64,000 nt of DNA, taken from assembly GCF_007989825.1 (NCBI RefSeq), contig NZ_BJUA01000006.1, positions 183,254 through 247,253 of the forward strand, read 5' to 3'. The DNA is from Cellulomonas persica. Lineage in GTDB: Bacteria; Actinomycetota; Actinomycetes; Actinomycetales; Cellulomonadaceae. The position numbers were made by a program, and so were the translations under genes. The first letter of the stretch is position 1; every line of letters starts with the position of its first letter. The notes under the pieces are model-generated. The model saw only the letters and a list, made by a program, of their open reading frames with translations. It searched no databases and was not told where the DNA came from. This document shows, piece after piece, positions 44,532 through 52,633 of this stretch.

Positions 44532-44597
44532 TCAGCGACAGCACGCGTGCGCGGCGGGACAGCAGCGCGGCGCGGCGAGCGGGTGGTGCTTCGACAT
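44532..44597 (-). CDS. 21-aa cysteine-rich ORF, candidate attenuation leader peptide
   Basis: ATG at 44597 with a canonical GGAGG (44603-44607) 5 nt upstream; stop at 44532-44534. The peptide MSKHHPLAAPRCCPAAHACC ends with Arg and has two Cys-Cys pairs in its last ten residues. In actinobacteria, short ORFs with Cys runs act as cysteine-responsive attenuators before sulfur genes; that is known for mycobacteria. Here it lies upstream, on the same strand, of a (now truncated) ABC permease in a sulfur-type block. The function is inferred; a chance ORF is possible but unlikely with this ribosome-binding site. Confidence 0.5.
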   Translation of the reverse strand: MSKHHPLAAPRCCPAAHACCR

Positions 44598-44844
44598 GGT
44601 CGCCTCCGGCGGGAGGTCGTGCGAGGTCCGACGCGTGCAGCGCGGACGCGGTCTGCTCGGGGACACCGGTGCCGGTGCCGCACCGCCAGCCGAGCCTGAC
44701 GGCGGTGCGTGAAACCGCGAGGAAGGTATGAGGGGGCTCGGCAAGGGTCAATGGACCCACGCCGCCGTCTCGCGCTCCGAGACGCGACGCCCGTCCCTCA
44801 GGACAGCCCCCAGGGCCGTCCCAGCAGTCAGGCAGGTGGACCGG

Positions 44845-46002
44845 TCAGGCAGAGGTCGCCCACGCGGGCCGACGACGCACGAGCACGAGGTCGTCGCGGT
44901 GCACGAGCTCACGGTCGTAGCCCGCGCCCAGCTCACGCCGCAGGTCGTGCGTCGAACGCCCGAGGAGGCTCGGGACCTCGTCGGCGGAGAACGCGACGAG
45001 CCCGCGCGCGACGACGCGACCGTCCGGCGCGACGAGCTCGACGGGGTCGCCCGCCTCGAACGACCCCTCCACGGCGATCACCCCCGCCGGCAGCAGCGAC
45101 GTGCGGCGCTCGACGACGGCCCGCACCGCGCCCTCGTCGAGCTGCAGCCGGCCACGCACGCGCGCGGCGTGCGCGAGCCACAGCAGCCGGATGGGCTTGC
45201 GCCGACCCGTGGCGGCGAACCACGTGCCCACGTCCTGACCGGCGAGCGCCTGCGCGGCCTGCGCCGCGGAGGTGAGCACGACGGGGATACCGGAGCCGGT
45301 CGCGATCGCGACCGACTCGAGCTTGGTGACCATGCCCCCGGTGCCGACGGCCGAGCCGCGCCGCGAGACGTCGATCCCCTCGAGGTCGCGCGGGCCGTCG
45401 ACGCGCGTGATGCGTCGCGCACCCGGCTGCGAGGGCGCTGCCGTGTAGAGGGCGTCGACGTCCGTGAGCAGCACGAGCGCGTCGGCGTGCACGAGGTGCG
45501 AGACGAGTGCGGCGAGCCGGTCGTTGTCGCCGAACCGGATCTCGTCGGTCGCGACCGCGTCGTTCTCGTTGATGATCGGCACGACGCCCAGGTCGAGCAG
45601 ACGCGTCAGCGCGCGGTGCGCGTTGCGGTAGTGCACGCGCCGCACGGTGTCGTCGGCGGTGAGCAGCACCTGCCCGACGCGCAGCCCGTGGTCGGCGAAC
45701 GCCTTGGTGTAGTGCGCGACGAGCAGCCCCTGCCCCACCGAGGCGGCGGCCTGCTGCGTCGCGAGGTCGCGCGGGCGCGCCGCCAGCCCGAGCGGGCCGA
45801 TCGCGGCGGCGATGGCACCGGACGAGACGAGCACGACCTGGCTGCCGGCCGCGCGCCGCTCGACGAGCACGTCGACGAGCGCGCGCAGGCGCACGGGGTC
45901 GAGTCGCCCGTCGGCGCTCGTGAGGGACGACGAGCCGACCTTGACGACGACGCGGCTCGCCGAGCCGAGCTCGGCGCGCGTGTGCAGGGGTGCAGCCGTC
46001 AC
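44845..46002 (-). CDS. proB: Glutamate 5-kinase
   Basis: 385 aa. First step of proline synthesis: ATP-dependent phosphorylation of glutamate. The amino acid kinase domain shows VVVKVGSSSLT, VVLVSSGAIAAAIGPLG, PIINENDAVATDEIRFGDND, LLTDVDALYT and VGTGGMVTKLESVAIA. The C-terminal PUA domain covers about residues 285-375. The GTG start at 46002 is 6 nt after CAGAAT. It follows obgE on the same strand; proA, usually near, is not in the window. Confidence 0.97.
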   Translation of the reverse strand: MTAAPLHTRAELGSASRVVVKVGSSSLTSADGRLDPVRLRALVDVLVERRAAGSQVVLVSSGAIAAAIGPLGLAARPRDLATQQAAASVGQGLLVAHYTKAFADHGLRVGQVLLTADDTVRRVHYRNAHRALTRLLDLGVVPIINENDAVATDEIRFGDNDRLAALVSHLVHADALVLLTDVDALYTAAPSQPGARRITRVDGPRDLEGIDVSRRGSAVGTGGMVTKLESVAIATGSGIPVVLTSAAQAAQALAGQDVGTWFAATGRRKPIRLLWLAHAARVRGRLQLDEGAVRAVVERRTSLLPAGVIAVEGSFEAGDPVELVAPDGRVVARGLVAFSADEVPSLLGRSTHDLRRELGAGYDRELVHRDDLVLVRRRPAWATSA

Positions 46003-46008
46003 GTGCGC

Positions 46009-46014
46009 ATTCTG
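46009..46014 (-). promoter_or_regulatory. -10 element, proB (leaderless type)
   Basis: CAGAAT on the reverse strand, exactly 6 nt before the GTG at 46002, in the gap after obgE. Confidence 0.4.
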
Positions 46015-46083
46015 CCTCTCCGCGCGGCTGCTGGGTCGCGCCGCCCACGACGCGGACCTGCGGGCCCGCGTCCGCGGACGGGC

Positions 46084-47601
46084 TCAGTCCTTGTCGGGGT
46101 CCGTCCAGACGCCGTGCTGCCGCTCGGTCCACAGCTCGGCGCGAGCGGCCGCCTTGGCGTCCATGCGCTCCTTGAACTCGGCGCGCTTCTCACCGCGCGT
46201 CGGTCGCGAGTGGTCGTCGAGACGTGCGTCGGTGCCGCGGCGGCCCAGCAGCTCGGCGCCCGTGACGAGCGTCGGCTCCCAGTCGAACACCACCGAGTTG
46301 GTCTCGGGACCGATGCGCACCTCGTCGCCCGCCACGGCGCCCGCCGCGTACAGGCGCTCCTCGACGCCCAGGCGCGCGAGCCGGTCGGCCAGGTAGCCGA
46401 CGGCCTCGTCGTTGTTGAAGTCCGTCTGGCGGACCCAGCGCTCGGGCTTCTCGCCGCGCACCTGGAACCACACGGCACCCGCGGCCTCGCGGCGCGTGAC
46501 GGTGAACCCCGCGTCGTCGACCGCGCGCGGCCGCAGCACGACGCGCGTCGCCTCGGGCTCGGGAGCGTCCCGGCGCGCCTGGGCGACCATCTCGGCGAGC
46601 GCGAACGTCAGCGGCCGCAGACCCTCGTGGCTCGCGGTCGAGACCTCGAACACGCGCAGCCCTCGCGCCTCGAGCTCGGGACGCACGAGCTCGGCGAGCT
46701 CGCGCGCCTCGGGCACGTCGACCTTGTTGAGGACGACGATGCGCGGGCGCTCGGTGAGCGGCACACGGCCGCCCTCGATCGACAGGTCACCTGCGTAGGC
46801 GGCGAGCTCGGCCTCGATCACCTCGAGGTCCGAGATCGGGTCACGTCCCGGCTCGAGCGTCGCGCAGTCGAGCACGTGCACCAGCACTGCGCACCGCTCG
46901 ACGTGGCGCAGGAACTCCAGGCCCAGGCCGCGTCCCTCGGACGCGCCGGGGATGAGCCCGGGCACGTCGGCGACCGTGTACCGCGCGTCCCCGGCCTGGA
47001 CCACGCCCAGGTTCGGCACGAGCGTGGTGAACGGGTAGTCGGCGATCTTGGGCCGTGCGGCGGAGATCGCGGCGACCAGGCTCGACTTGCCCGCGGACGG
47101 GTAGCCGACGAGCGCGACGTCGGCGATGGTCTTGAGCTCGAGCACCACGTCGGCGCTCTCGCCCGGCTCGCCGAGGAGCGCGAAGCCTGGCGCCTTGCGG
47201 CGCGGCGACGCGAGCGCGGCATTGCCGAGCCCGCCACGACCGCCGGCGGCGACCACGTACTGGGCACCGGTGCCCACGAGGTCGGCGAGGACCTCGCCGT
47301 CCGGGGACTTCACGACCGTGCCGTCGGGCACGCCCAGGATCAGGTCCTCACCCGTCGACCCCGAGCGGTGGTCACCCATGCCCTGCGTGCCCGAGGGCGC
47401 GTGGCGGTGCGGCAGGTGGTGGAACTCCAGGAGCGTGGTGACCTGCGGGTCGACCTCGAGGATCACCGATCCCCCGTTGCCGCCGTTGCCCCCGTCCGGG
47501 CCGGCGAGCGGCTTGAACTTCTCGCGGTGGATGGACGCGCAGCCGTGCCCACCGTCACCGCCGGTCGCGTGCAGCACCACGCGGTCGACGAACGTCGCCA
47601 C
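46084..47601 (-). CDS. obgE: GTPase ObgE/CgtA
   Basis: 505 aa. Ribosome-associated GTPase of large-subunit assembly and the stringent response. Glycine-rich Obg fold at 1-158 ([21 protein letters not shown], then GNGGNGG); G domain with G1 [10 protein letters not shown]3 DVPGLI and G4 NKVDV at about 160-335; OCT domain at about 345-425. A basic C-terminal tail of 75 residues is typical of actinobacteria. The GTG start at 47601 has an AGGAGG site 6 nt upstream. The rplU-rpmA terminator lies upstream, so obgE has its own promoter or depends on read-through. Confidence 0.98.
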   Translation of the reverse strand: MATFVDRVVLHATGGDGGHGCASIHREKFKPLAGPDGGNGGNGGSVILEVDPQVTTLLEFHHLPHRHAPSGTQGMGDHRSGSTGEDLILGVPDGTVVKSPDGEVLADLVGTGAQYVVAAGGRGGLGNAALASPRRKAPGFALLGEPGESADVVLELKTIADVALVGYPSAGKSSLVAAISAARPKIADYPFTTLVPNLGVVQAGDARYTVADVPGLIPGASEGRGLGLEFLRHVERCAVLVHVLDCATLEPGRDPISDLEVIEAELAAYAGDLSIEGGRVPLTERPRIVVLNKVDVPEARELAELVRPELEARGLRVFEVSTASHEGLRPLTFALAEMVAQARRDAPEPEATRVVLRPRAVDDAGFTVTRREAAGAVWFQVRGEKPERWVRQTDFNNDEAVGYLADRLARLGVEERLYAAGAVAGDEVRIGPETNSVVFDWEPTLVTGAELLGRRGTDARLDDHSRPTRGEKRAEFKERMDAKAAARAELWTERQHGVWTDPDKD

Positions 47602-47683
47602 GGTGGACCTCCTGGGGGTGTGTCGGGAGCACTGGTGTGTCGATCATGCGCCTGCGGGAGTCCCGCGACGAGGGGACGACATG

Positions 47684-47719
47684 ACGAAGGGGCGCACCGA
47701 GTGCGGTGCGCCCCTTCGT
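47684..47719 (-). terminator. Intrinsic-type terminator after rpmA
   Basis: A perfect 15-bp stem (47684-47698 with 47705-47719) with a 6-nt loop, 26 nt after the rpmA stop, separating the ribosomal operon from obgE. Confidence 0.85.
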
Positions 47720-47744
47720 GCGGCTGAACGCGTCAGCGGAAGAC

Positions 47745-48002
47745 TCAGACCTCGGCGGTCACGATGTCGATGACCTTGCGGCCACGGCGCGTGCCGAACT
47801 GGACCGCGCCGGCGGCCAGCGCGAACAGCGTGTCGTCGCCACCGCGACCCACGTTGTTGCCGGGGTGGAAGTGGGTGCCGCGCTGGCGGACGAGGATCTC
47901 GCCGGCCTTGACGACCTGGCCACCGAAGCGCTTCACGCCCAGGCGCTGGGCGTTCGAGTCGCGACCGTTGCGCGAGGAGCTCGCGCCCTTCTTGTGTGCC
48001 AT
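47745..48002 (-). CDS. rpmA: Large ribosomal subunit protein bL27
   Basis: 85 aa. Begins [20 protein letters not shown], the conserved bL27 N-terminus that reaches the peptidyl transferase centre, and continues [19 protein letters not shown]. There is no cleavable leader of the Firmicutes kind. It lies 64 nt after rplU in the rplU-rpmA operon. Confidence 0.99.
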   Translation of the reverse strand: MAHKKGASSSRNGRDSNAQRLGVKRFGGQVVKAGEILVRQRGTHFHPGNNVGRGGDDTLFALAAGAVQFGTRRGRKVIDIVTAEV

Positions 48003-48066
48003 GACGAACCTGCTCTCGAGTTGCTCAGACGTTGTCGCTGCAGCCGCGGCGTGCCGCGGCGCGAAG

Positions 48067-48387
48067 TCACTTGATGCCGGTGACCTTGAGGCGGGTCAGC
48101 GCCTGGCGGTGACCCTGGCGCTTGCGGTAGCCGGTCTTGTTCTTGTACTTGAGGATGTCGATCTTCGGGCCCTTCTCGTCCCGGACGACCTCCGCCGTGA
48201 CCTTGACCTTCGCGAGCGCACCCGCGTCGGTGGTCACCTTCTCGCCGTCGACGAGGAGCAGCGCCGGCAGCTCGACGGTCGAACCCGCCTCGGCACCGAG
48301 ACGGTCGACGACGACGACGTCGCCCACGGCGACCTTCTCCTGGCGGCCGCCGGCCTTCACGATCGCGTACACCACGTTGCTGCTCAT
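48067..48387 (-). CDS. rplU: Large ribosomal subunit protein bL21
   Basis: 106 aa from the ATG at 48387. bL21 motifs: [33 protein letters not shown] and [14 protein letters not shown] at the C-terminus. It binds 23S rRNA domain with bL20. It is the first gene of the operon, behind a leader of about 150 nt. Confidence 0.99.
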   Translation of the reverse strand: MSSNVVYAIVKAGGRQEKVAVGDVVVVDRLGAEAGSTVELPALLLVDGEKVTTDAGALAKVKVTAEVVRDEKGPKIDILKYKNKTGYRKRQGHRQALTRLKVTGIK

Positions 48388-48537
48388 CTCTGCTCGTCGA
48401 ACTGCTCGGTCCAAAGTTCGCGGTGCCTGCCTGCGCCCGCGCACGTCCCTCTCCGTCCGGTCTGGACCGGGGCCGTGGGGGTGTCGCGTCGGCGCCGTGC
48501 TGGCGGCACACATGACTGGCGCGCACAGACGCGCCGA
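48388..48537 (-). promoter_or_regulatory. 5' leader of rplU-rpmA
   Basis: The predicted transcript start near 48537 leaves a leader of about 150 nt. It holds the hairpin CCGGT-CCAG-ACCGG and could be an L21-type autoregulatory leader; this is inferred from position only. Confidence 0.35.
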
Positions 48538-48543
48538 GGTTCT

Positions 48544-48572
48544 AGGTTACGGACCCCACGCCGCAGGGTCAA
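48544..48572 (-). promoter_or_regulatory. Promoter of rplU-rpmA
   Basis: On the reverse strand, TTGACC (48567-48572) and TAACCT (48544-48549) with exactly 17 nt between them: the best sigma-70-type promoter in the window. Confidence 0.8.
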
Positions 48573-48611
48573 ACCTGCGCGACGCCAGGTGCGACACACC
48601 TGCCGCGTCGG

Positions 48612-48648
48612 CGAGGGGCTCGCAGCCACGTACCCGCGAGGCCCCTCG
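48612..48648 (-). terminator. Hairpin terminator after the RNase E/G gene
   Basis: A 12-bp stem with one bulge (48612-48623 with 48636-48648), starting 8 nt after the stop codon of the gene ending at 48657. Confidence 0.65.
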
Positions 48649-48656
48649 TCGCGCGG

Positions 48657-51600
48657 TCACTTCTCGCTGTCCGCCGCGGGCTCGTCGGTGTCGAACGTCA
48701 CGAAGACGGACGGGTCCACGGGCGTGAGCTCGAGGTGCTCCTCGCGCTCGGCCGCGCCCCCGCGCAGCGTCGCGAGCTCGGCGAGCACGTCGAGCGTCGG
48801 CTGGCCGTGACCGGCCCGCGCCTCGTGCTCGTCGGCGGCCGGCGCACCCGCGGGCTCGGGCGCCGTCTCCGCGGCGGGCACGTGCCCCGCGTCCGGCGTC
48901 TCGACGGCGGGGGCCTGCGCGTCGCCCGCCTGCCCGTCGGCCGCGAGCGCCGCTCCCCCGTCGGTCGACGCCACCTGCTCGTCGGACGGGTGGTGGTCGT
49001 GCAGCTCGTGCGCGTGCGCCGCGGCGGCCGCGATCGTCGCGAGCGTCGCCTTCACGGCCGACCGCTCCTGCGGGAGCACCGGCACGGGTGTGTGAGCCGC
49101 GGCGGGCGCGGGCTCCTTCGCGCCGCGCTTGCGGCGCGAGCGCTTCGGCTCGTCCGACGACGGTGCGGGCTGCTGCGCGCCGGAGTCCGGGCGGGCGTTC
49201 TTCTCGACCGGGTCGCTGTGCACGATGAAGCCGCGCCCGTGGCAGTGCTCGCACGTCTCCGAGAACGCCTCGACGAGGCCCTGCCCGACCCGCTTGCGGG
49301 TCATCTGGACCAGCCCGAGCGACGTCACCTCGGCGACCTGGTGCTTGGTGCGGTCACGACCGAGGCACTCCACCAGGCGGCGCAGCACGAGGTCACGGTT
49401 CGACTCGAGCACCATGTCGATGAAGTCGATGACGATGATGCCGCCGATGTCCCGCAGCCGGAGCTGGCGGACGATCTCCTCGGCCGCCTCGAGGTTGTTG
49501 CGCGTCACCGTCTCCTCGAGCGTGCCGCCCGAGCCGGTGAACTTCCCGGTGTTGACGTCGACGACGGTCATCGCCTCGGTGCGGTCGATCACGAGCGAGC
49601 CGCCCGACGGGAGCCAGACCTTGCGGTCCATGCCCTTGACGAGCTGCTCGTCGATCCGGTGCGCCGCGAAGACGTCGCCGGTGCCCGTGTACTTCGAGAT
49701 CTTGCGCGCGAGGTCGGGCGCGAGCTCGTCGATGTACGACGAGATCGTCGACCAGGCCTCGTCGCCCTGCACGACCAGCGACGAGAAGTCGTCGTTGAAG
49801 ATGTCGCGGACCACGCGGATCGCCATGTCCGGCTCACCCTGCAGCAGCGCGGGGGCCGAGGCGGTCTTCGACTTCTTCTCGATCGCCTCCCACTGCGACT
49901 GCAGCCGCGCGATGTCGCCGCGCAGCTCGTCCTCGCTGGCGCCCTCGGCCGCGGTGCGCACGATCACGCCCGCCGAGTCGGGGACGATCTCGCGCAGGAT
50001 CTTCTTCAGGCGGTTGCGCTCGGTGTCGGGCAGCTTGCGGCTGATGCCGGTCATGCCACCGCCGGGCACGTACACGAGGTACCGGCCTGCGAGCGTGACC
50101 TGCGACGTCAGGCGCGCACCCTTGTGCCCGATCGGGTCCTTGGTGACCTGCACGAGCACCGAGTCACCCGACTTGAGCGCCTGCTCGATGCGGCGCGGCT
50201 GCCCCTCGAGGCCCGCGGCGTCCCAGTTGACCTCGCCCGCGTACAGGACCGCGTTGCGGCCCTTGCCGACGTCGACGAACGCCGCCTCCATGCTGGGCAG
50301 CACGTTCTGCACGCGGCCCAGGTAGACGTTGCCGACCATGGAGGCCTGCTGCTGGTTGGAGACGTAGTGCTCGACGAGCACGCCGTCCTCGAGCACGGCG
50401 ATCTGCGTGCGGCCGGACAGCTCGCGCACGATCATCGAGCGCTCGACCGACTCGCGGCGCGCGAGGAACTCCGACTCCGTGATGATCTGGCGACGACGAC
50501 CGGCGTCGCGGCCCTCACGGCGGCGCTGACGCTTGGCCTCGAGGCGCGTCGAGCCGCGCAGCGCGGTGACCTCGTCGCTCCCCCGACGGCGGGGCTCGGC
50601 GGCCTCGCCCTCACCCGAGCGCGCACCCCGACGACGGCGCCGACGACGCCGGCTCGAACCCGACTCGTCCTGCTCGTCCTGCTCGTCGGGCTCGTCGCCG
50701 GTCTCGGGCACGTCCTGCGGCTCGTCGGCCGCGGCCTTGCCCTCGTCGTCACGGTCGGCGGCCTCGGGACGACGACGTCCGCGGCCTCCACGGCGGCGAC
50801 GACGACGCTGTGTCGGCTGACCGTCCTGCTCGTCCTGCTGCTCGTCGCCCTGGGCGTCCTCGCCCTCGTCCGGCTCGACCGCCTCGTCGGCGGGCGTCTC
50901 GGCCTCGTCGACGCGTGCGAGCTCGTCCTGCTCGTCGCCCGCGGGCGTCTCCTCGGCGCGCTGCGCACTGCCGCGGCCGCGACGGCCCCGGCGACGGCTG
51001 GGGCGCTCGTCGGCCTGCTCGGTGCCGGCGCCCTCGGGCGTCTCGGTCGCGGCGCCCTTCTCGTCCTCGGCGCTCTCGGCGTCGCCGAGCGCCTGGCGCG
51101 CGGCCTGCGAGATCTCCTCGGGCGAGCCCGCGCTCGACGTCACGCGACGACGGCGAGGACGCGCCTGCGCCGGGTCGGGCGCCTGGAACAGCAACGCGGT
51201 GGTCGCCAGCCGCGGGGCGACCCGCTCCTGCCCCGCAGCCGCAGCCGGGACAGCCGTCTCCACCACTGCCGTACCCGTCGCGTCGGTGCTCGTCGGGTCG
51301 GTGCTCGTCGGGTCGGTGCTGGTCGCGTCGGTGCTGGTCGCGTCGGAGGCGGAGTCCTCGAGCTCCTCGTCCTCGGGCGCCTCGTCGTCCTCGGGTGTCT
51401 CGACGACGGGCTCGGGCTCCACCGGAGCCGCCGCGCGACGGCTGCGCCGGCGGGCGGGCTTCTTCTCGGCCGACACCTGCTCCGCTGCGTGCTCGGTCGC
51501 CTGCTCAGCCGGCTGCTCGGCGGCAACGTCGTCCGCGGTGGCGTCGGCGGCAGCCAGGGCGACCTCGGGCTCGGGTGCGGCGACCGGACGCGTCGCGGCG

Positions 51601-52175
51601 CGACGGCGGCGCGCGGGCTTCTCGGGCGCGGCGACCTCGGTCGTCGCAGCAGCGGCGTCCTGGGCCGCGGCGCTCGGCGCCTCGCCCTGCTCGGCGCTGC
51701 CTGCCTTCTCGGCGCCGCCTGCCTGCTCGGTGCTCTCCGCCTGCCCGGTGCTCTCCGCCTGCTCGGTGCTCTCCGTCTGCTCGGCGCTGCGCGCAGCGCG
51801 CTTGCGGCGGGTCGGTCGGGCGGGCTCTGCGGCATCGGCCGAGGACACCGGCGACGGCGCGTCGCCGGCCGCCTCGCCCACCCCGGGCTCGCCCGACTCC
51901 GTCGTCGTCTTCGCCGACGTCCTCGTGCGCGAGGTCGTGGACCTCGTCCGGGTGGCCTTGGCCTTCGCGGGCTTCGCCTCGGCGCTCGGCTCGGCCTCGG
52001 GAGCGGCCTGAGCAGCCGGTTCGACGCTGCTCGTCGCGGCGGGCGTCTCGACCACCGCGTCCGGTGCGGCCGCGGGTCGCGACGCGCGGCGGCGACGCGG
52101 GGGTGCGGCTGCCGCGCCTCCCCCGTCCTGCGCCGGTGCACCTGCTGCGAGCTCGGGAGTGTGCTGTTCGGTCAC
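48657..52175 (-). CDS. rne: Ribonuclease E/G family endoribonuclease
   Basis: 1172 aa from the GTG at 52175 (CAGGAG upstream). The first 560 residues are disordered, rich in Ala/Glu/Arg, with repeats and basic RRRRR clusters. The catalytic core follows: S1 domain (ASMVGNVYLGRVQNVLPSMEAAFVDVG), 5'-sensor and DNase I-like region with metal-binding VVDVNTGKF and IIVIDFIDM, and the zinc-link ETCEHCHGRG. The C-terminal 170 residues are again disordered. It initiates mRNA decay and processes rRNA and tRNA. The long N-terminal arm before the core, rather than a C-terminal scaffold, is typical of actinobacterial RNase E. Confidence 0.96.
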   Translation of the reverse strand: MTEQHTPELAAGAPAQDGGGAAAAPPRRRRASRPAAAPDAVVETPAATSSVEPAAQAAPEAEPSAEAKPAKAKATRTRSTTSRTRTSAKTTTESGEPGVGEAAGDAPSPVSSADAAEPARPTRRKRAARSAEQTESTEQAESTGQAESTEQAGGAEKAGSAEQGEAPSAAAQDAAAATTEVAAPEKPARRRRAATRPVAAPEPEVALAAADATADDVAAEQPAEQATEHAAEQVSAEKKPARRRSRRAAAPVEPEPVVETPEDDEAPEDEELEDSASDATSTDATSTDPTSTDPTSTDATGTAVVETAVPAAAAGQERVAPRLATTALLFQAPDPAQARPRRRRVTSSAGSPEEISQAARQALGDAESAEDEKGAATETPEGAGTEQADERPSRRRGRRGRGSAQRAEETPAGDEQDELARVDEAETPADEAVEPDEGEDAQGDEQQDEQDGQPTQRRRRRRGGRGRRRPEAADRDDEGKAAADEPQDVPETGDEPDEQDEQDESGSSRRRRRRRRGARSGEGEAAEPRRRGSDEVTALRGSTRLEAKRQRRREGRDAGRRRQIITESEFLARRESVERSMIVRELSGRTQIAVLEDGVLVEHYVSNQQQASMVGNVYLGRVQNVLPSMEAAFVDVGKGRNAVLYAGEVNWDAAGLEGQPRRIEQALKSGDSVLVQVTKDPIGHKGARLTSQVTLAGRYLVYVPGGGMTGISRKLPDTERNRLKKILREIVPDSAGVIVRTAAEGASEDELRGDIARLQSQWEAIEKKSKTASAPALLQGEPDMAIRVVRDIFNDDFSSLVVQGDEAWSTISSYIDELAPDLARKISKYTGTGDVFAAHRIDEQLVKGMDRKVWLPSGGSLVIDRTEAMTVVDVNTGKFTGSGGTLEETVTRNNLEAAEEIVRQLRLRDIGGIIVIDFIDMVLESNRDLVLRRLVECLGRDRTKHQVAEVTSLGLVQMTRKRVGQGLVEAFSETCEHCHGRGFIVHSDPVEKNARPDSGAQQPAPSSDEPKRSRRKRGAKEPAPAAAHTPVPVLPQERSAVKATLATIAAAAAHAHELHDHHPSDEQVASTDGGAALAADGQAGDAQAPAVETPDAGHVPAAETAPEPAGAPAADEHEARAGHGQPTLDVLAELATLRGGAAEREEHLELTPVDPSVFVTFDTDEPAADSEK
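51276..51350 (-). repeat. 15-bp tandem repeat in rne (STDAT units)
   Basis: Four to five imperfect copies of a 15-bp unit (GGGTCGGTGCTCGTC type on the plus strand) encode STDAT/STDPT repeats in the disordered N-terminal arm of RNase E. Confidence 0.8.
51715..51790 (-). repeat. 18-bp tandem repeat in rne (EQAEST units)
   Basis: About four imperfect copies of an 18-bp unit (TGCTCGGTGCTCTCCGCC type on the plus strand) encode EQTEST/EQAEST/GQAEST/EQAGG in the disordered arm of RNase E. Confidence 0.75.
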
Positions 52176-52482
52176 GCGAAGCGCTCCTGGGTACCGGGAA
52201 CCACCGTCCACACGTGTGGCGGTCCTCGGTCGGTCGGTCGTCATCCACGCGGAGCGTGATGACGGAAGTCGTCGGTCGCGGCCGCACACCGGGCCGCGCG
52301 CGCGCCTTCGCCTGCCTCGTCCGTCCGGGCCCGGTCGGGCCTCTCGACGGTGCGGCGGCGGCTGGCGCGCGCAGCGCACTGGGTGCGAGCTCACGGGTTC
52401 GCCGCGCGGTGTGGACGCTCGTCGAACCGCGGCAAGTATCGCACAGAGCACCCGAACCGGCGCGGTCCCGACGCGCGGCCGG

Positions 52483-52498
52483 ATGACGACAAGTCGTC
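52483..52498. promoter_or_regulatory. Perfect 16-bp palindrome upstream of cydA
   Basis: TGACGAC-AA-GTCGTCA. Its centre is exactly 22 bp upstream of the centre of the DosR-like box at 52506, so both would lie on the same face of the helix. It does not itself fit the DosR consensus and could bind a second regulator. The divergent rne promoter must also lie in 52176-52633. Confidence 0.5.
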
Positions 52499-52505
52499 AG
52501 CACCC

Positions 52506-52519
52506 GGGACCTTCGTCCC
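52506..52519. promoter_or_regulatory. DosR/DevR-type box at the cydA promoter
   Basis: GGGACCTTCGTCCC fits the mycobacterial DosR half-site pattern GGGACYNNNGNCCC at every fixed position, and the palindrome extends to CCGGGAC/GTCCCGG. The only -10-like hexamer downstream is TAGCGT at 52542-52547; the implied start near 52554 puts the box centre at about -41.5, the usual place for an activator overlapping the -35. The matching regulator pair is encoded at 58806-61298. Confidence 0.65.
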
Positions 52520-52541
52520 GGCCGCCGCCGAGCGCCCGTCC

Positions 52542-52547
52542 TAGCGT
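52542..52547 (+). promoter_or_regulatory. -10 element of the cydABDC operon
   Basis: TAGCGT with no recognisable -35; the DosR-like box occupies that position. It gives a leader of about 80 nt before the cydA GTG. Confidence 0.5.
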
Positions 52548-52633
52548 TCCCCTCGGGTGGGAAACCGCCTGCAGGTCCGCCCTGCGCTTCGACGCCCGCC
52601 CCCCGCTCGCCGCCCGCACCGCACGGAGAACAC

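Noticed and set aside
48735..52259. Open plus-strand frame of 1174 codons, antisense to rne
   Set aside because: Leu/Arg/Gly-rich shadow of the RNase E gene and its repeats.
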